From Ardenticatenaceae bacterium (lineage in GTDB: Bacteria > Chloroflexota > Anaerolineae > Promineifilales > Promineifilaceae): DNA of 64,000 nucleotides. The notes under the pieces were generated by a model. The model was given only the letters and a program-made list of their open reading frames with translations. It ran no database searches and had not been told where the DNA came from. Below are positions 17,065 to 28,743 of this stretch, one piece after another (position 1 is the first letter of the stretch; each line of letters begins with the position of its first letter). The translations under genes and the position numbers were made by a program. The stretch is taken from assembly GCA_030065875.1 (NCBI GenBank), contig JASJCR010000017.1, forward strand, positions 1-64,000, in the 5' to 3' direction.

Positions 17065-17370
17065 TTAAGCACCAACCAGAAACCGAATCAATTCCTGCAG
17101 GACTGTGGACCATAGATAATCAAGCAGTCCTAAAAATAATGCAAATACAGCGGTGAAGGCCACCACAATCCACGTCAAGCGCCAGGCCTCTTCACGGGTT
17201 GGCCAGGTAACCTTGCGCATTTCACCGCGCGTTTCCCGCAAATAACGTGAAATCGGGTTTTCACCACTATCTTTTTTTCCCGGAGACGATTTTTTGACCG
17301 CACCGGTCCGTTTCTTGGGTTCCGTGTTTTCCACGACCATACTTTCCTTATCAACAGCATCGAGTGACAT
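17065..17370 (-). CDS. secE: Preprotein translocase subunit SecE
   Basis: 101 aa. Essential SecYEG subunit. A polar, Lys-rich N-terminal half is followed by the conserved amphipathic segment YLRETRGEMRKVTWPTREEA and one membrane helix (LTWIVVAFTAVFALFLGLLDYLW). The single-helix form matches most bacteria. It lies between tRNA-Trp and nusG. Confidence 0.95.
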   Translation of the reverse strand: MSLDAVDKESMVVENTEPKKRTGAVKKSSPGKKDSGENPISRYLRETRGEMRKVTWPTREEAWRLTWIVVAFTAVFALFLGLLDYLWSTVLQELIRFLVGA

Positions 17371-17432
17371 TCCCTCACCCTTTTAATTTTAAAGGTAGAA
17401 CGTCACTCGTTGTAAATTCCAGCAAATTGGAG

Positions 17433-17506
17433 CAGGAAGGACAGGACTCGAACCTGCAACCTACGGTTTTGGAGACCGTTGCTCTGCCAAATTGAGCTAC
17501 CTTCCT
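17433..17506 (-). tRNA. tRNA-Trp (CCA)
   Basis: 74 nt on the minus strand. Acceptor AGGAAGG/CCTTCCT, D arm GCTC/GAGC, anticodon loop CTCCAAA (anticodon CCA), T arm GCAGG/CCTGT with TTCGAGT, discriminator G. CCA end not encoded. Its place directly before secE-nusG is a widely conserved arrangement. Confidence 0.95.
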
Positions 17507-17512
17507 AAAATT

Positions 17513-17542
17513 ATAATAGTTAACTTAAATTTAACTAATCTT
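17513..17542 (-). promoter_or_regulatory. Putative trnW-secE-nusG promoter
   Basis: A TATAAT on the minus strand lies a few bases before the tRNA-Trp 5' end, with an AT-rich region upstream and a weak -35 (TTAGTT, 17-base spacer). Confidence 0.4.
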
Positions 17543-17600
17543 TTTAAACTTTTATTGACGGAGCGAACAAGAAGTATAGCAAATTGTGCAGGGGTTGTCG

Positions 17601-17637
17601 AAAAAAGTGGGAGGGTTCTTATCCGAACGCCTCCCAC
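17601..17637 (-). terminator. tuf terminator
   Basis: GTGGGAGG pairs with CCTCCCAC around a 15-nt loop, followed on the minus strand by TTTTTTC. It starts 31 bases after the tuf stop and closes the rpsL-rpsG-fusA-tuf unit. Confidence 0.85.
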
Positions 17638-17667
17638 CTGACTTCTCTGCATTTAGCTAACTTAAAG

Positions 17668-18867
<1,200 letters not shown>

Positions 18868-18901
18868 CGTTCAATCCTCTATATCAAAACTAATCAATCA
18901 A

Positions 18902-20992
18902 CTACGCGACCTTCTCGCCATTTTCCTTCATAATTTGCTGAGCAATGTCTGAAGTAACGGGTGCGTAATGTTCAAATTCCATCGTAAAAGTGCCGCGCCC
19001 CTGAGTCATGGAGCGGAGCCGGGTGGCATAGCCAAACATTTCAGCCAGCGGAACCCGCGATTTGATCGTTTGCAGGCCATCGCTGCGCATTTCGATCCCT
19101 TCAACCATACCGCGGCTGGCAGAAATATTGCCAATGACGTCACCGATATAATCTTCAGGGGCAACCACTTCAACCGCCATAATCGGCTCAAGCAGCACCG
19201 GCCGGCCCTTCTGGACCCCGTCCTTCATGGCCATCGAACCAGCGATTTTAAAGGCCATTTCTGAAGAGTCCACATCGTGAAAAGAGCCGTCATAGAGCGT
19301 GGCCTTAATGTCGACCAATGGGTAGCCGGCAATCACGCCGGTTTCCATCGCTTCGCGCAAACCATCTTCGATCGGCTTAATAAACTCGCGGGGAATAATA
19401 CCCTGCACGATGCCGTTTTCGAAGACAAACCCTTCGCCTGGCTCAATCGGTTCAATTTTTACAATGGCGTGACCATATTGACCGCGACCACCGGACTGGC
19501 GCACAAAGCGCCCTTCAGCCCGTTCTACCGTCCGGGTAATCGTCTCGCGATAAGCCACACGCGGCCGGCCGACGTTCGCGCTAACCTTAAACTCACGGCG
19601 CATGCGATCGACCAAAACTTCCAGGTGAAGCTCGCCCATGCCGTACAAAATAGTTTGGCCGGTCTGCTTGTCACCCTCTACACGAAAAGTGGGATCTTCT
19701 TCACTCAACGCTTTTAAAGCCAACCCCAGCTTGTCCTGATCTTTGTTGGTTGCCGGTTCAATCGAGACCGAAATGACCGGTTCCGGGAAGGTAATCGCTT
19801 CCAAAATAACCGGGTGATTGGGATCACACAGGGTGTCCCCGGTAAAGGTGTGCTTCAGACCCAAAACGGCCGCAATATCACCAGACTGTACTTTCGTCAG
19901 GTTCTCCCGGCGATTTGAGAACATGCGCACCACAACCCCGATCCGCTCGGTTTTGCGCTTGACCGGATTTTCCAGTCTGGACCCGGTTTCCAAAACGCCG
20001 GAGTACACCCGGAAGTAGGATAGACGACCAACATAAGGGTCGGTGACTACTTTGAAGACCAGGGCCGTAACCGGTTCGTTGTCATCCGGATGGCGCAAAA
20101 CTTCTTCTTCCGTAACCGCGTCAATAGCGGTGACCGGAGGCACATCAAGCGGTGAAGGCAAGTAATAAACGATGGCGTCTAAAACCGGCTGCACTCCTTT
20201 GTTGCGCAAAGCGGTCCCGCATAAAACCGGATTAAAAGTGCCGTCTAAGGTGCCCTTGCGGATGATAGCCCGAATCTCATCGACGGTGATCTCTTCCCCT
20301 TCGAGATAGCGCATCATCAAATCATCGTCTTCCTGGACGATGGTCTCGATCATTTCTTCTCGAGCAGCGTTGATCTCATCGAGGATTTCGGCCGGGATGT
20401 CAATAATTTCAGCATTGGCGCCCAAATCACCGGTGTCCCAAACCTTGGCTTCCATCGTGACCAGATCAACCACACCGCGGAAGCTGTCTTCCAAACCGAT
20501 GGGCCACTGGATGGGCAGGGGGACCGCCCGCAGACGTTCGCGCATCATGTCCATGGTGCGCGTAAAGTTGGCCCCAGTACGGTCCATTTTGTTGACAAAA
20601 GCGATGCGCGGCACGCTGTATTCGTCCGCCTGACGCCAAACGGTTTCAGATTGGGGTTCAACACCGGCTACGGCGTCAAACACCACAACCCCACCGTCGA
20701 GGACGCGGAGGCTGCGCTGCACTTCCGCTGTAAAGTCGATGTGACCGGGAGTGTCAATGATATTGACCTGGTGATCCAACCAAAAGGTGGTGGTAGCGGC
20801 CGAGGTAATGGTAATACCCCGTTCCTGTTCCTGAACCATGTGGTCCATGGTCGCCGCACCATCATGAACTTCACCCATGCGATGAATCATCCCGGTGTAA
20901 TAAAGAATGCGTTCAGTCGTCGTGGTTTTACCGGCATCGATGTGCGCGATAATCCCGATATTGCGAACGCGATCTAATGGATGACGACTCAT
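18902..20992 (-). CDS. fusA: Elongation factor G
   Basis: 696 aa. Translocation GTPase. [20 protein letters not shown] (G1), [11 protein letters not shown] (G2), DTPGHIDF (G3) and NKMDRTGA (G4), followed by domains II-V with the tip region of domain IV around GRGQYGHA. Length is standard for EF-G. Located in the str operon between rpsG and tuf. Confidence 0.98.
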   Translation of the reverse strand: MSRHPLDRVRNIGIIAHIDAGKTTTTERILYYTGMIHRMGEVHDGAATMDHMVQEQERGITITSAATTTFWLDHQVNIIDTPGHIDFTAEVQRSLRVLDGGVVVFDAVAGVEPQSETVWRQADEYSVPRIAFVNKMDRTGANFTRTMDMMRERLRAVPLPIQWPIGLEDSFRGVVDLVTMEAKVWDTGDLGANAEIIDIPAEILDEINAAREEMIETIVQEDDDLMMRYLEGEEITVDEIRAIIRKGTLDGTFNPVLCGTALRNKGVQPVLDAIVYYLPSPLDVPPVTAIDAVTEEEVLRHPDDNEPVTALVFKVVTDPYVGRLSYFRVYSGVLETGSRLENPVKRKTERIGVVVRMFSNRRENLTKVQSGDIAAVLGLKHTFTGDTLCDPNHPVILEAITFPEPVISVSIEPATNKDQDKLGLALKALSEEDPTFRVEGDKQTGQTILYGMGELHLEVLVDRMRREFKVSANVGRPRVAYRETITRTVERAEGRFVRQSGGRGQYGHAIVKIEPIEPGEGFVFENGIVQGIIPREFIKPIEDGLREAMETGVIAGYPLVDIKATLYDGSFHDVDSSEMAFKIAGSMAMKDGVQKGRPVLLEPIMAVEVVAPEDYIGDVIGNISASRGMVEGIEMRSDGLQTIKSRVPLAEMFGYATRLRSMTQGRGTFTMEFEHYAPVTSDIAQQIMKENGEKVA

Positions 20993-21090
20993 ACTTTTTC
21001 TCTCGCCTCAAATGCCGCCGCCTTAATTCATTAAGCCGGCGAACTGTGTATCTCGACAAAAATTCTCTTAAACCTGTATCGCAAACCAAA

Positions 21091-21561
21091 TTAAAAACGA
21101 TAGTGAGCGAAGGCCCGGTTGGCGTCTGCCATCCGGTGGGTATCGTCCCGCTTTTTAACGGAGGCCCCTTGACCGTTGGCGGCATCCATAAACTCGGCCG
21201 CCAGCTTTTCGGCCATCGAACGGCCGTTGCGGTTGCGAGCGGAAGCCAGCAGCCAGCGCATGGCCAGCGTGATTTGACGCCGGGAATCAACCGGAATCGG
21301 CACCTGGTAAGTGGATCCACCCACACGACGCGGCTTTACTTCCACCTGCGGCTTTACGTTGCTAAGCGCATCTTCAAAAACATCAAGCGGGTTCCGTTTG
21401 GCGCGCTGCTCAATTAAATCAAAGCTGTTATACATCAAACGCTGGGCCAGGCTCTTCTTCCCATGTCGCATCAAGCGATTGACAAACATAGAGACATGAA
21501 GACTGTTGTACTTGAGATCTGGCTCAGGCGTACGTTTTTCCGGACGAAATCTTCTTGGCAT
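21091..21561 (-). CDS. rpsG: Ribosomal protein S7
   Basis: 156 aa. 16S rRNA-binding initiator of 30S head assembly. The N-terminus has MPRRFRPEKR and LVNRLMRHGKKSLA-like text (VNRLMRHGKKSLAQ), followed by NPLDVFEDALSNVKPQVEVK and RWLLASARNRNG. Length is standard. 19 bases after rpsL. Confidence 0.98.
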   Translation of the reverse strand: MPRRFRPEKRTPEPDLKYNSLHVSMFVNRLMRHGKKSLAQRLMYNSFDLIEQRAKRNPLDVFEDALSNVKPQVEVKPRRVGGSTYQVPIPVDSRRQITLAMRWLLASARNRNGRSMAEKLAAEFMDAANGQGASVKKRDDTHRMADANRAFAHYRF

Positions 21562-21580
21562 GATTCACCTCTCCTACTGG

Positions 21581-22000
21581 TTAACGGCGCGGCCGTTTGG
21601 TACCGTATTTTGAACGACCCTGGGCGCGATTGTTGACCCCGGCCGTGTCCAGCGTTCCGCGGACAACATGATAACGCACACCGGGCAGGTCTTTTACCCG
21701 GCCCCCGCGAATCAACACAACCGAGTGATCCTGCAGGTTATGCCCTTCACCACCGATATAGGCGGTCACTTCGATCCCGTTTGAGAGACGAACACGAGCG
21801 ATTTTCCGCAAGGCCGAGTTCGGTTTCTTGGGGGTCATCGTGCTGACTTTGGTACACACACCACGTTTTTGAGGTGATCCTTTACTCTGACGCACGCGGC
21901 GCTGCTTAAAGGTATTAAAGGTCCACTGCAAAGCTGGTGCTTTGCTTTTCTTTTTAGAGGCTTTTCGCCCTTTGCGAACTAACTGATTAATCGTTGGCAC
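21581..22000 (-). CDS. rpsL: Ribosomal protein S12
   Basis: 139 aa. Decoding-centre protein. [11 protein letters not shown] at the start, then [15 protein letters not shown] (with the Lys residue linked to streptomycin response) and [14 protein letters not shown]. Translation starts with GTG at 22000, nine bases after AAGGAG. Both sensitive-type lysines are present. First gene of the str operon. Confidence 0.98.
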   Translation of the reverse strand: MPTINQLVRKGRKASKKKSKAPALQWTFNTFKQRRVRQSKGSPQKRGVCTKVSTMTPKKPNSALRKIARVRLSNGIEVTAYIGGEGHNLQDHSVVLIRGGRVKDLPGVRYHVVRGTLDTAGVNNRAQGRSKYGTKRPRR

Positions 22001-22440
22001 GCCAAATACTCCTTGCGGCCGCCCTGGAGTTCACTTCAGCACTCTTGGGGCGCCAAGCACTTACTCTCCACAGGAAGCCATATAAAATTGAAAAACAATT
22101 AAAAAAACTGACTAAACACGCAAACAAACGCCTTGAAAGACAGCAATCAAGGTAAAAAACTTATAAGCAAACTGCTGTTGATAATGTGGTCTTTACTCGA
22201 CAATGGAGGCCACTTGAATCATATTTAGCTCAAGTGGCCTCCATTGCTATTGAGTTATTCAATTCCCGATCGGCATCGGGACCAACTTTTCAATTAACGA
22301 AAAGCTATTCTATCAGGGATGAAAATATTTGTCAACGAGGGCCTGTAATTTTTTTCACAAACACCGCCCAGACTAACAAAATGCATATTCTCTCAGAGCA
22401 GGCACTCAAATTTGCTGTCATGGCTCAAGCATTGCGGTGA
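22001..22440. other. Gap upstream of rpsL with a 17-bp inverted repeat
   Basis: CAATGGAGGCCACTTGA (22201-22217) pairs perfectly with 22230-22246. The rest is AT-rich and should include the rpsL promoter, though no near-consensus -35/-10 pair was found. The 84-aa plus-strand frame at 22186-22440 crosses the repeat and is rejected. Confidence 0.5.
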
Positions 22441-23124
22441 TTATGATTCAGAAGACTTTTGATCAAAGCGCGACAGCCGATTTTCAATTTCTTTGACGAT
22501 GTTCAATATTTCTGAGAAGTCTGATCGATTGAGGAACGGCTCCAGTTCAGAGGTTAACCGGTTCATATCCGGTTGATGGTAAAAAATGAGCGTGGCCACA
22601 TCATTTTCATATATGCCAACCTTGGCAAAATTTCCCTGCCTGTAGAGAGAAGGCAGGGCGTAGAGCTTGAGCAAAATAAGCCCTTCAACGGTGGCCGTCA
22701 AGATATCTCGTTCTAGAAATGGCCTTAAATGGGTATGCTCTCGCTGAACTTTAGCAAAGACCGGATTTTCAGTTAACAAAAAATCGATTTTCAGCTCCTC
22801 AAAATAACCACGGGCAAAATTTTCATCCTGCTCTAGGATCTTTATCTCTGAAAGCTTCTTCAAAGAAGAAACGGCGACAATCAAATCGATGTCTTCGGTG
22901 TTACGCCCTTCAATATATTGAAGAAGGGCGATACCACCCACCAGAACAAAATCAATTTTTTGGGTGGCCAGCATTGAAAATAATTTTTCAACAGATTGAA
23001 ACAGAGAGTCGGTATTCATCGTTTGAACCTTGCGGATACCAGATTTAAAAAACACCCCATTGCGAATCACCCGACCAATTTGGATTGTTCCCTGCTGCGG
23101 CCTGTCTTCCGTCATTTTATTCAT
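22441..23124 (-). CDS. Nucleotidyltransferase-fold protein, AbiEii-like
   Basis: 227 aa. The central block VLVGGIALLQYIEGRNTEDIDLIV carries a Gly-Gly motif and an Asp-x-Asp pair (positions ~62-80), as in minimal nucleotidyltransferases and AbiEii-type toxins. A second acidic strand, KIDFLLTENPVF, could give the third carboxylate. The likely core start is the Met in MNTDSLFQSVEKL at about residue 36; the 35 residues before it are open but less typical. No AbiEi-type antitoxin is adjacent. It is AT-richer than its neighbours and separates rpoB from the str operon, where rpoC is usually found. Probably an acquired gene. Confidence 0.65.
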   Translation of the reverse strand: MNKMTEDRPQQGTIQIGRVIRNGVFFKSGIRKVQTMNTDSLFQSVEKLFSMLATQKIDFVLVGGIALLQYIEGRNTEDIDLIVAVSSLKKLSEIKILEQDENFARGYFEELKIDFLLTENPVFAKVQREHTHLRPFLERDILTATVEGLILLKLYALPSLYRQGNFAKVGIYENDVATLIFYHQPDMNRLTSELEPFLNRSDFSEILNIVKEIENRLSRFDQKSSES

Positions 23125-23172
23125 GAGTCTATTGTAGCATGATAATGGAGTGTATTTACGGCTCTTTTCAAT

Positions 23173-23202
23173 AAAAAAGGACGGCCGCTGAGCGACCGTC
23201 CT
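23173..23202 (-). terminator. rpoB terminator
   Basis: AGGACGGTCGCT pairs with AGCGGCCGTCCT (one mismatch) and is followed on the minus strand by TTTTTT. It starts ~23 bases after the rpoB stop, showing that rpoB is transcribed without a downstream rpoC. Confidence 0.85.
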
Positions 23203-23225
23203 GTTAAAACTCGCAAAAATAATGC

Positions 23226-26200
23226 CTAGCGGCGGGTATTGCGCGCCAGATCCATCAGCCCAGCCCCCATAAACGGCGCCTGGCGATTGTGCTTCTTGTC
23301 GTCCTCTTTGCCAAAGCGAATCACTTCGCCACGCTCGGTGACCGCTTCCACAGCCAGCCCCAAACTCTGGAGCTCTTTGACCAACACCCGGAATGAGGCC
23401 GGAATTCCCGGATCGTCAATCGGTTCGTTTTTGACAATCGCTTCGTATGTCTTGACCCGCCCCTGCACATCGTCTGATTTAACAGTCAACATCTCTTGCA
23501 GGGTGTGCGCCGCACCATACGCTTCAAGCGCCCACACTTCCATTTCACCAAAACGCTGGCCGCCGAACTGGGCCTTACCACCTAACGGCTGCTGAGTCAC
23601 CAGCGAGTAAGGACCGGTTGAACGGGCATGAGCCTTATCTTCAACCAGATGGGCCAGCTTCAGCACGTGCATGACGCCCACGGTAACCGGCTGGTCAAAC
23701 CGATCGCTGGTTTTACCATCAAAGAGGAGCTCCTTCCCTGATCCTGGAGGTGGCTCAAAGAACATAAAGCCAAACTCTTTGGCCAACGGCCGTAGTTCCT
23801 CGAGTGCCAACTTCGCAGGATCAATCTGGAATTTCTCTGGCACTTCGCCCTCATGACGTTCAAGCATGAGCAAATACCATTCCAGGACGGCCACACGCAC
23901 CGCTTCTTGGTCGCTCTCTGGCGTTAGGGAGTGCAAATCCTCATCGTCTTCTACTTCAAACGGCAGAATCAAATCCGGATCATATTCGTTGGTACGCAGC
24001 CATTCGCGAGCGATGGCCAAAGTCACATAGCGCTCATCCTGGCGCAGACGTTCGACGTCATATCCCAGATCTCCTAACCAGGCGGAGATAAAGAGATATT
24101 TGGCTTCAACATCACTTTCGAGGGATTCAAGATCGTATTCGATCTCTTCCAGCCAATCCCACGTCCAATCCATAACAACCTCATCCGCCCGCTCGGCCAA
24201 CCAGGCGCGACACAGTTCGGCCCGAATCTGATGTTCTTTTGCGCCGTCAAAAACTGGGGTAATTGCCCGGAACTGAAGCCGCTTGGCGGCCCAGCCCAAA
24301 TGGGTCTCAAGCACCTGACCCAGGTTCATCCGGCCGGGAACACCCATCGGATTGAGAATAATATCAACCGGTCGGCCATTTTCCAGAAACGGCATGTCCT
24401 CGATCGGGACCACCTTGGAAATCACGCCCTTGTTGCCGTGACGGCCGGCCATTTTATCGCCAACCGACAGTTTACGACGCTGGGCCACGCTGACCCGCAC
24501 CATTGTTTCAACTCCGGCCGGAAGATCACGGTCTTGCTGCCGGTCAAAGACCTGAACGTCAACCACCTTACCTCGGGCACCATGCGGCAGACGAAGGCTG
24601 GAATCTTTTACTTCCCGCGCCTTGTCACCAAAGATGGCCCGCAGCAATTTTTCTTCGGGGCTGAGCTCTTTTTCACCCTTGGGGGTAATTTTACCGACCA
24701 GAATGTCGTTTTCATTGACGTCTGCACCGATGCGGATAATACCTCGCTCGTCGAGATCTTTTAAGGCGTCTTCGCTGACGTTGGGAATGTCGTAGGTGAT
24801 CTCTTCCGGTCCTAGCTTGGTATCACGCGCTTCAACCTCGTGCTTCTCGATATGAACCGAGGTGTACTTGTCATCGCGGACCAGCTGCTCGCTGACCAGA
24901 ATCGCATCTTCGTAGTTGCCACCTTCCCAGGAAAGGAAGGCAATGACCACGTCTTGACCGAGGGCGAGTTCACCCTGACGGGTTGAGTAGCTGTCGGCCA
25001 GCACCTCGCGGGCTCCGACGTGCTGCCCTTTAACCACCAGCGGCCGCTGATCGATGCAGGTACTCTGATTGGAGCGGGTGTATTTGCGCAGGTTGTACGT
25101 GCGCGGACCGCTCTCACCAACGACCACAATTTTGTCGCCGGAGACGGAAATCACTTCACCGGCCTCATCAGAAATGATCACCTGCCCTGAATTGCGGGCG
25201 GCCTGCTGCTCCATCCCGGTGCTGACAACCGGCACGTCCGGTGTCAGGAGAGGCACCGCCTGACGCTGCATATTTGATCCCATCAGCGCTCGGTTGGCGT
25301 CATCGTGATCGAGGAAAGGAATCAGCGAAGCGGAAACACCCACAATTTGCCGTGGGGCCACGTCAACAAAGTCCAGGCGCTGTACATTCGTAAAGATAAA
25401 ATGCTGATTGCGGCGGGCGGCCAGACGACGCTCAATAAATTGACGGCGATCATCCAGCTTGGCATTTCCCTGGGCAATGGTGTAGCGATCTTCTTCATCG
25501 GCCGACATATAGATGATTTCATCGGTCACAAACGGCATCACCTGGATCGTTTCCAGTTTAGCTTTTTTGATCGCTTTAAAGAGATCGGCCGTAATGGTTT
25601 CACCCTGCTCGACGAGAATTTCACCGGTCGAATCGTCAACGATGTCGGTGAAGGCATCGTGGCCAACCATTTCCTTGTCGTTCCCTTCAAAGGTGTTGAG
25701 CACCCGACGATAGGGCGTTTCGACAAATCCGTAGCGGTTGACGCGGGCGTATGTAGCCAGCCGGCCGATCAACCCGATATTGGGTCCTTCCGGTGTTTCG
25801 ATGGGGCAAATACGGCCGTAGTGGCTGTGATGCACGTCGCGAACTTCAAAGCCGGCCCGTTCACGGCGCAGACCGCCGGGTCCAAGGGCCGAGAGGGTGC
25901 GCTTGTGCGTCAATTCGGCCAGGGGGTTTGCCTGTTCCATAAATTGGCTGAGCTGCGAGCTGCCAAAGAATTCACGGACGGCCGCCACAACCGGGCGGAT
26001 GTTAATAAGGGAAACCGGGGTGACGTTTTCAGCGTCGCGGATCGACATGCGTTCCTTAACCACCCGCTCCATGCGGCGCAGCCCCACCCGAAGCTTGGCC
26101 TGCAGGAGTTCACCCACCGTTTTGACGCGGCGATTGCCTAAGTGATCGATATCATCCGGCTGCGTTTCGCCGTTGTTGATGCGAACCATGTGCCGCAGAA

Positions 26201-27179
26201 TATTGACGATATCAAACTGGGTGACGGTGCGGTGTTCAGCCGGGACGTCATTTTGCAGCCCCAGGCGCTTGCTGAGCTTGTAGCGGCCGACGCGTGCCAA
26301 GTCATAGCGGCGATTGTCGTACAGCTGTTCCTTTAAATATTGAATGGCGTTGTCGAGTGTTGGCGGATCGCCAGGGCGCATGCGCTTGTAAAATTCAATG
26401 AGCGCCTGCTCGGCCGAAGAACGATCCGGGTCGTATGGTGGTTCTTGTTCGATACTGCCGGGAATATAGAGATGTTCACCGTTGGTATCAATATCGGCAA
26501 AGAGAGCCATGATCTCTTCATCGGTTCCCTCTTTGAGGAGCTGATTGCCCAAACCGTCATCGACGGCCGCCATCGCCCGCAGGAAAAGGGTAGCGGGAAT
26601 CGTGCGCTTCCGATTAAACTTAATGGTCAGATAATCGGTTTTACGGGTCTCAAACTCCATCCAGGCACCGCGATCGGGGATCAGCTTGGCCATGGCCAGC
26701 GGCCGGCCGGTGGCTTTTTCCGGCTCAACTTCAAAGTAAGCGCCAGGGGAACGAATCAACTGGCTGACGACAACGCGTTCGGTGCCGTTGATCACAAACG
26801 TCCCGGCCTCGGTCATGAGCGGGAAATCACCCATGAAAATCTCTTGCACGATCGGCTGATCGAGGTCTGAACGATAGAGCAATACGCGCACGTAAAGCGG
26901 GGCCGCGTAGCTCATATCGCGTTCGACACACTCGTCGACATCATATTTGGGTTCACCAAACCAATATTTGAGATCAAACCCCTCAACTTCTGGGAGATTA
27001 CAGGGGAAATACAGCTTGAAATTTCCCGTGTAACTTTCGATTGGTGAAATCTCCTGGAAAAGCTCTGTCAGGCTTTCCTGAGAAAACTGTTTGAATGATT
27101 CGAGCTGAACATCGATTAATTTTGGCAGCTCAAGAGTGCCTACAGCTTTGGCATAATTTCGGCGAATCGGATTCGTCAT
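23226..27179 (-). CDS. rpoB: RNA polymerase beta subunit
   Basis: 1317 aa. The rifampicin region at residues 410-470 ([27 protein letters not shown]) and the catalytic-side blocks [13 protein letters not shown] (907-919) and [14 protein letters not shown] (194 onward in the last third, ~1194-1207) are clear. A lineage-type insertion of ~150 aa (about 993-1145) separates TPVFDGAKE from [18 protein letters not shown], where most bacteria have only ~20 residues. It contains Trp/Glu/Asp-rich helices. The rif pocket has Glu415 and Thr428 at positions usually Asp and Arg. The ATG follows AGGAGCAGG. It is monocistronic: leader with an attenuator upstream, terminator downstream, rpoC absent. Confidence 0.98.
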   Translation of the reverse strand: MTNPIRRNYAKAVGTLELPKLIDVQLESFKQFSQESLTELFQEISPIESYTGNFKLYFPCNLPEVEGFDLKYWFGEPKYDVDECVERDMSYAAPLYVRVLLYRSDLDQPIVQEIFMGDFPLMTEAGTFVINGTERVVVSQLIRSPGAYFEVEPEKATGRPLAMAKLIPDRGAWMEFETRKTDYLTIKFNRKRTIPATLFLRAMAAVDDGLGNQLLKEGTDEEIMALFADIDTNGEHLYIPGSIEQEPPYDPDRSSAEQALIEFYKRMRPGDPPTLDNAIQYLKEQLYDNRRYDLARVGRYKLSKRLGLQNDVPAEHRTVTQFDIVNILRHMVRINNGETQPDDIDHLGNRRVKTVGELLQAKLRVGLRRMERVVKERMSIRDAENVTPVSLINIRPVVAAVREFFGSSQLSQFMEQANPLAELTHKRTLSALGPGGLRRERAGFEVRDVHHSHYGRICPIETPEGPNIGLIGRLATYARVNRYGFVETPYRRVLNTFEGNDKEMVGHDAFTDIVDDSTGEILVEQGETITADLFKAIKKAKLETIQVMPFVTDEIIYMSADEEDRYTIAQGNAKLDDRRQFIERRLAARRNQHFIFTNVQRLDFVDVAPRQIVGVSASLIPFLDHDDANRALMGSNMQRQAVPLLTPDVPVVSTGMEQQAARNSGQVIISDEAGEVISVSGDKIVVVGESGPRTYNLRKYTRSNQSTCIDQRPLVVKGQHVGAREVLADSYSTRQGELALGQDVVIAFLSWEGGNYEDAILVSEQLVRDDKYTSVHIEKHEVEARDTKLGPEEITYDIPNVSEDALKDLDERGIIRIGADVNENDILVGKITPKGEKELSPEEKLLRAIFGDKAREVKDSSLRLPHGARGKVVDVQVFDRQQDRDLPAGVETMVRVSVAQRRKLSVGDKMAGRHGNKGVISKVVPIEDMPFLENGRPVDIILNPMGVPGRMNLGQVLETHLGWAAKRLQFRAITPVFDGAKEHQIRAELCRAWLAERADEVVMDWTWDWLEEIEYDLESLESDVEAKYLFISAWLGDLGYDVERLRQDERYVTLAIAREWLRTNEYDPDLILPFEVEDDEDLHSLTPESDQEAVRVAVLEWYLLMLERHEGEVPEKFQIDPAKLALEELRPLAKEFGFMFFEPPPGSGKELLFDGKTSDRFDQPVTVGVMHVLKLAHLVEDKAHARSTGPYSLVTQQPLGGKAQFGGQRFGEMEVWALEAYGAAHTLQEMLTVKSDDVQGRVKTYEAIVKNEPIDDPGIPASFRVLVKELQSLGLAVEAVTERGEVIRFGKEDDKKHNRQAPFMGAGLMDLARNTRR

Positions 27180-27339
27180 TTTTGCAACCTGCTCCTACTG
27201 TGGCGAGCGGCCTTAAGCGGGCCACCGGCCATTTTGTCTTTACGACCTTGGTCTGGTTGAGAATGTGCTTGCGAGGATCTCTCTTCCTCCGGAATCCCCA
27301 TCAAGGGAGATTGGTGATCGTGTTAAGGGGAAAATCAAA

Positions 27340-27373
27340 ACACAGAAAGGGCGCAACATCAATTGTTGCACCC
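27340..27373 (-). terminator. Possible attenuator in the rpoB leader
   Basis: GGGTGCAAC pairs with GTTGCGCCC (one mismatch as G-T) around a seven-base loop, followed on the minus strand by TTTCTGTGTTTTG. It lies ~170 bases before the rpoB start and downstream of the likely promoter. Confidence 0.55.
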
Positions 27374-27448
27374 TGGAAATTTTACGTTTTGTTTTTGCAT
27401 TCAAATAATGGCACTGATCACCAAAAGTCAACTTTTTTGCAAGCGATA

Positions 27449-27477
27449 ATAATAATGGATTTGGGGGTAGTTGTCAA
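27449..27477 (-). promoter_or_regulatory. rpoB promoter
   Basis: TTGACA (27472-27477), exactly 17 bases, then TATTAT (27449-27454) on the minus strand. A second weaker TTGACT...TATTTG pair occurs ~45 bases further downstream. Confidence 0.7.
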
Positions 27478-27543
27478 TTTTGCGGGTGACTGGTGGGTGG
27501 ATGTTAGCGCTTTTTTTATGCAAATGCTTGTTGACAGGTCAAT

Positions 27544-28743
27544 TTAAGCGGTTCGAAACGTATAAGCGTGCCCGTATTGCTCCAAAATGATATTGACGGC
27601 CGCTTCCCAGGTAAAATTACCCTTGGCCCGCTGCCGCAATTTTTGCCCGAGATCGTGACGGCGGGCCTCATCCTGGGCCAGGTTTTGAATCGCCGCCGCC
27701 AGGCCGGCAATATCGCCCACCGGCACGTAAACACCGGCCTCCCCCAAATATTGCCGATGAACGGGGGTATCGTAGGCTACTGTAGGCAGACCCAGCGCCA
27801 TGTAGTTGAGCATCTTCCCACTTCCTTCGGTGGCCGACATCTTGGCGGTGATGGCGATATCTCCTAAGGAGAGCAAAAAGGGGGCTTTTTCAAACGGGAC
27901 TTTGCCGGTGAAGGTCACACAATCCGCCACGCCCAGCTGGGAGGCCAGCAGTTTGTAATGGCCAACGCTGGGAAAACCCATAATCAAAAAATGGACAGGA
28001 TGGCCACCCTGTTTGAGCAGTGCAGCAGCCTGAAGCATATGTGGAATGCCCTGATAATCGGTCAGCAAGCCCAAATAAACGACCAGGTGATGATCAGGGG
28101 GGATGCCCAGGGACGCTTTTTTAGCAGCCAGTTCAGTGGCGGAAAAACGGTGTGGGTTGAATTTATCCACATCGACGCAATCCGGCAAGGAAATTAAGCG
28201 GCTGGGGGGAATCTCAAAATCGGTGGCCAGCAATTCTCGGGCCTGTTTGGAGCTGGTCAAAATGGCGTCGGCCCGCATGTTGATAAACTTTTCCAGGCGG
28301 CGTATTAAGCGGAAGCGCCGGCCGTTTGGGCGCATAAATCGATGATCGAGCATTTCAGCGGACAAACTGCCCTGGTAATCAAAAATGAGGGGGATATTTA
28401 GCCAGCGAGCCAGCACCCAGCCGATTAAAGCCCCTTCATGCATATGGCCATGGATGATATCCGGCCGCATGCGCCAGGCAACCTGCAGCGCCTTTAGCGA
28501 GAGGTAAACGTCAAAAGCGATTTTGTGCCGGGAAGAACCTACTTCATATTCAGCGCGGTACGGCAGTGGGGCGGTTCGTTCGATGTCGAGCCCGGCAACA
28601 TCTCTTCCTTTATAGTACGTTACGATTTTGACCTGGTGCCCCAATTTTTGCAGCAGCCTGGCTTCCTCTAAAATGCGGATATGCCCCCCATAGTCGCTAA
28701 AGAACGAGGTGGGAGCGATCATTAATATTTTTTTACCCATCAA
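27544..28743 (-). CDS. Glycosyltransferase family 4 protein
   Basis: 399 aa GT-B fold enzyme. N-terminal glycine-rich loop (TSFFSDYGGHIRILEEA), PDIIHGHMHEGALIGW, and a C-terminal nucleotide-sugar half with VVYLGLLTDYQGIPHMLQAA and the E-x7-E-type segment ATEGSGKMLNYMALGLPTV near 320. It would transfer a sugar from an activated donor to a lipid or polysaccharide acceptor in the cytoplasm; the acceptor is unknown. Its start overlaps the stop of the TyrA-like gene by four bases (ATGA), so the two are translationally coupled. Confidence 0.9.
   Translation of the reverse strand: MMGKKILMIAPTSFFSDYGGHIRILEEARLLQKLGHQVKIVTYYKGRDVAGLDIERTAPLPYRAEYEVGSSRHKIAFDVYLSLKALQVAWRMRPDIIHGHMHEGALIGWVLARWLNIPLIFDYQGSLSAEMLDHRFMRPNGRRFRLIRRLEKFINMRADAILTSSKQARELLATDFEIPPSRLISLPDCVDVDKFNPHRFSATELAAKKASLGIPPDHHLVVYLGLLTDYQGIPHMLQAAALLKQGGHPVHFLIMGFPSVGHYKLLASQLGVADCVTFTGKVPFEKAPFLLSLGDIAITAKMSATEGSGKMLNYMALGLPTVAYDTPVHRQYLGEAGVYVPVGDIAGLAAAIQNLAQDEARRHDLGQKLRQRAKGNFTWEAAVNIILEQYGHAYTFRTA

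Larger units (their letters stand above)
27180..27543. other. rpoB leader region
   Basis: A 364-base gap carrying the rpoB promoter, a hairpin with a T-rich tail and a second smaller hairpin (AATCTCC/GGGGATT near 27295-27315) before the start codon. The long, structured leader suggests RNA-level control. No coding sequence accepted. Confidence 0.6.

Noticed and set aside
22186-22440. 84-aa frame upstream of the nucleotidyltransferase gene
   Set aside because: Spans a 17-bp inverted repeat and reads into the opposite-strand gene end; no ribosome site.
25305-26141. 278-aa plus-strand frame inside rpoB
   Set aside because: Antisense shadow of rpoB; no start signals or domain features.
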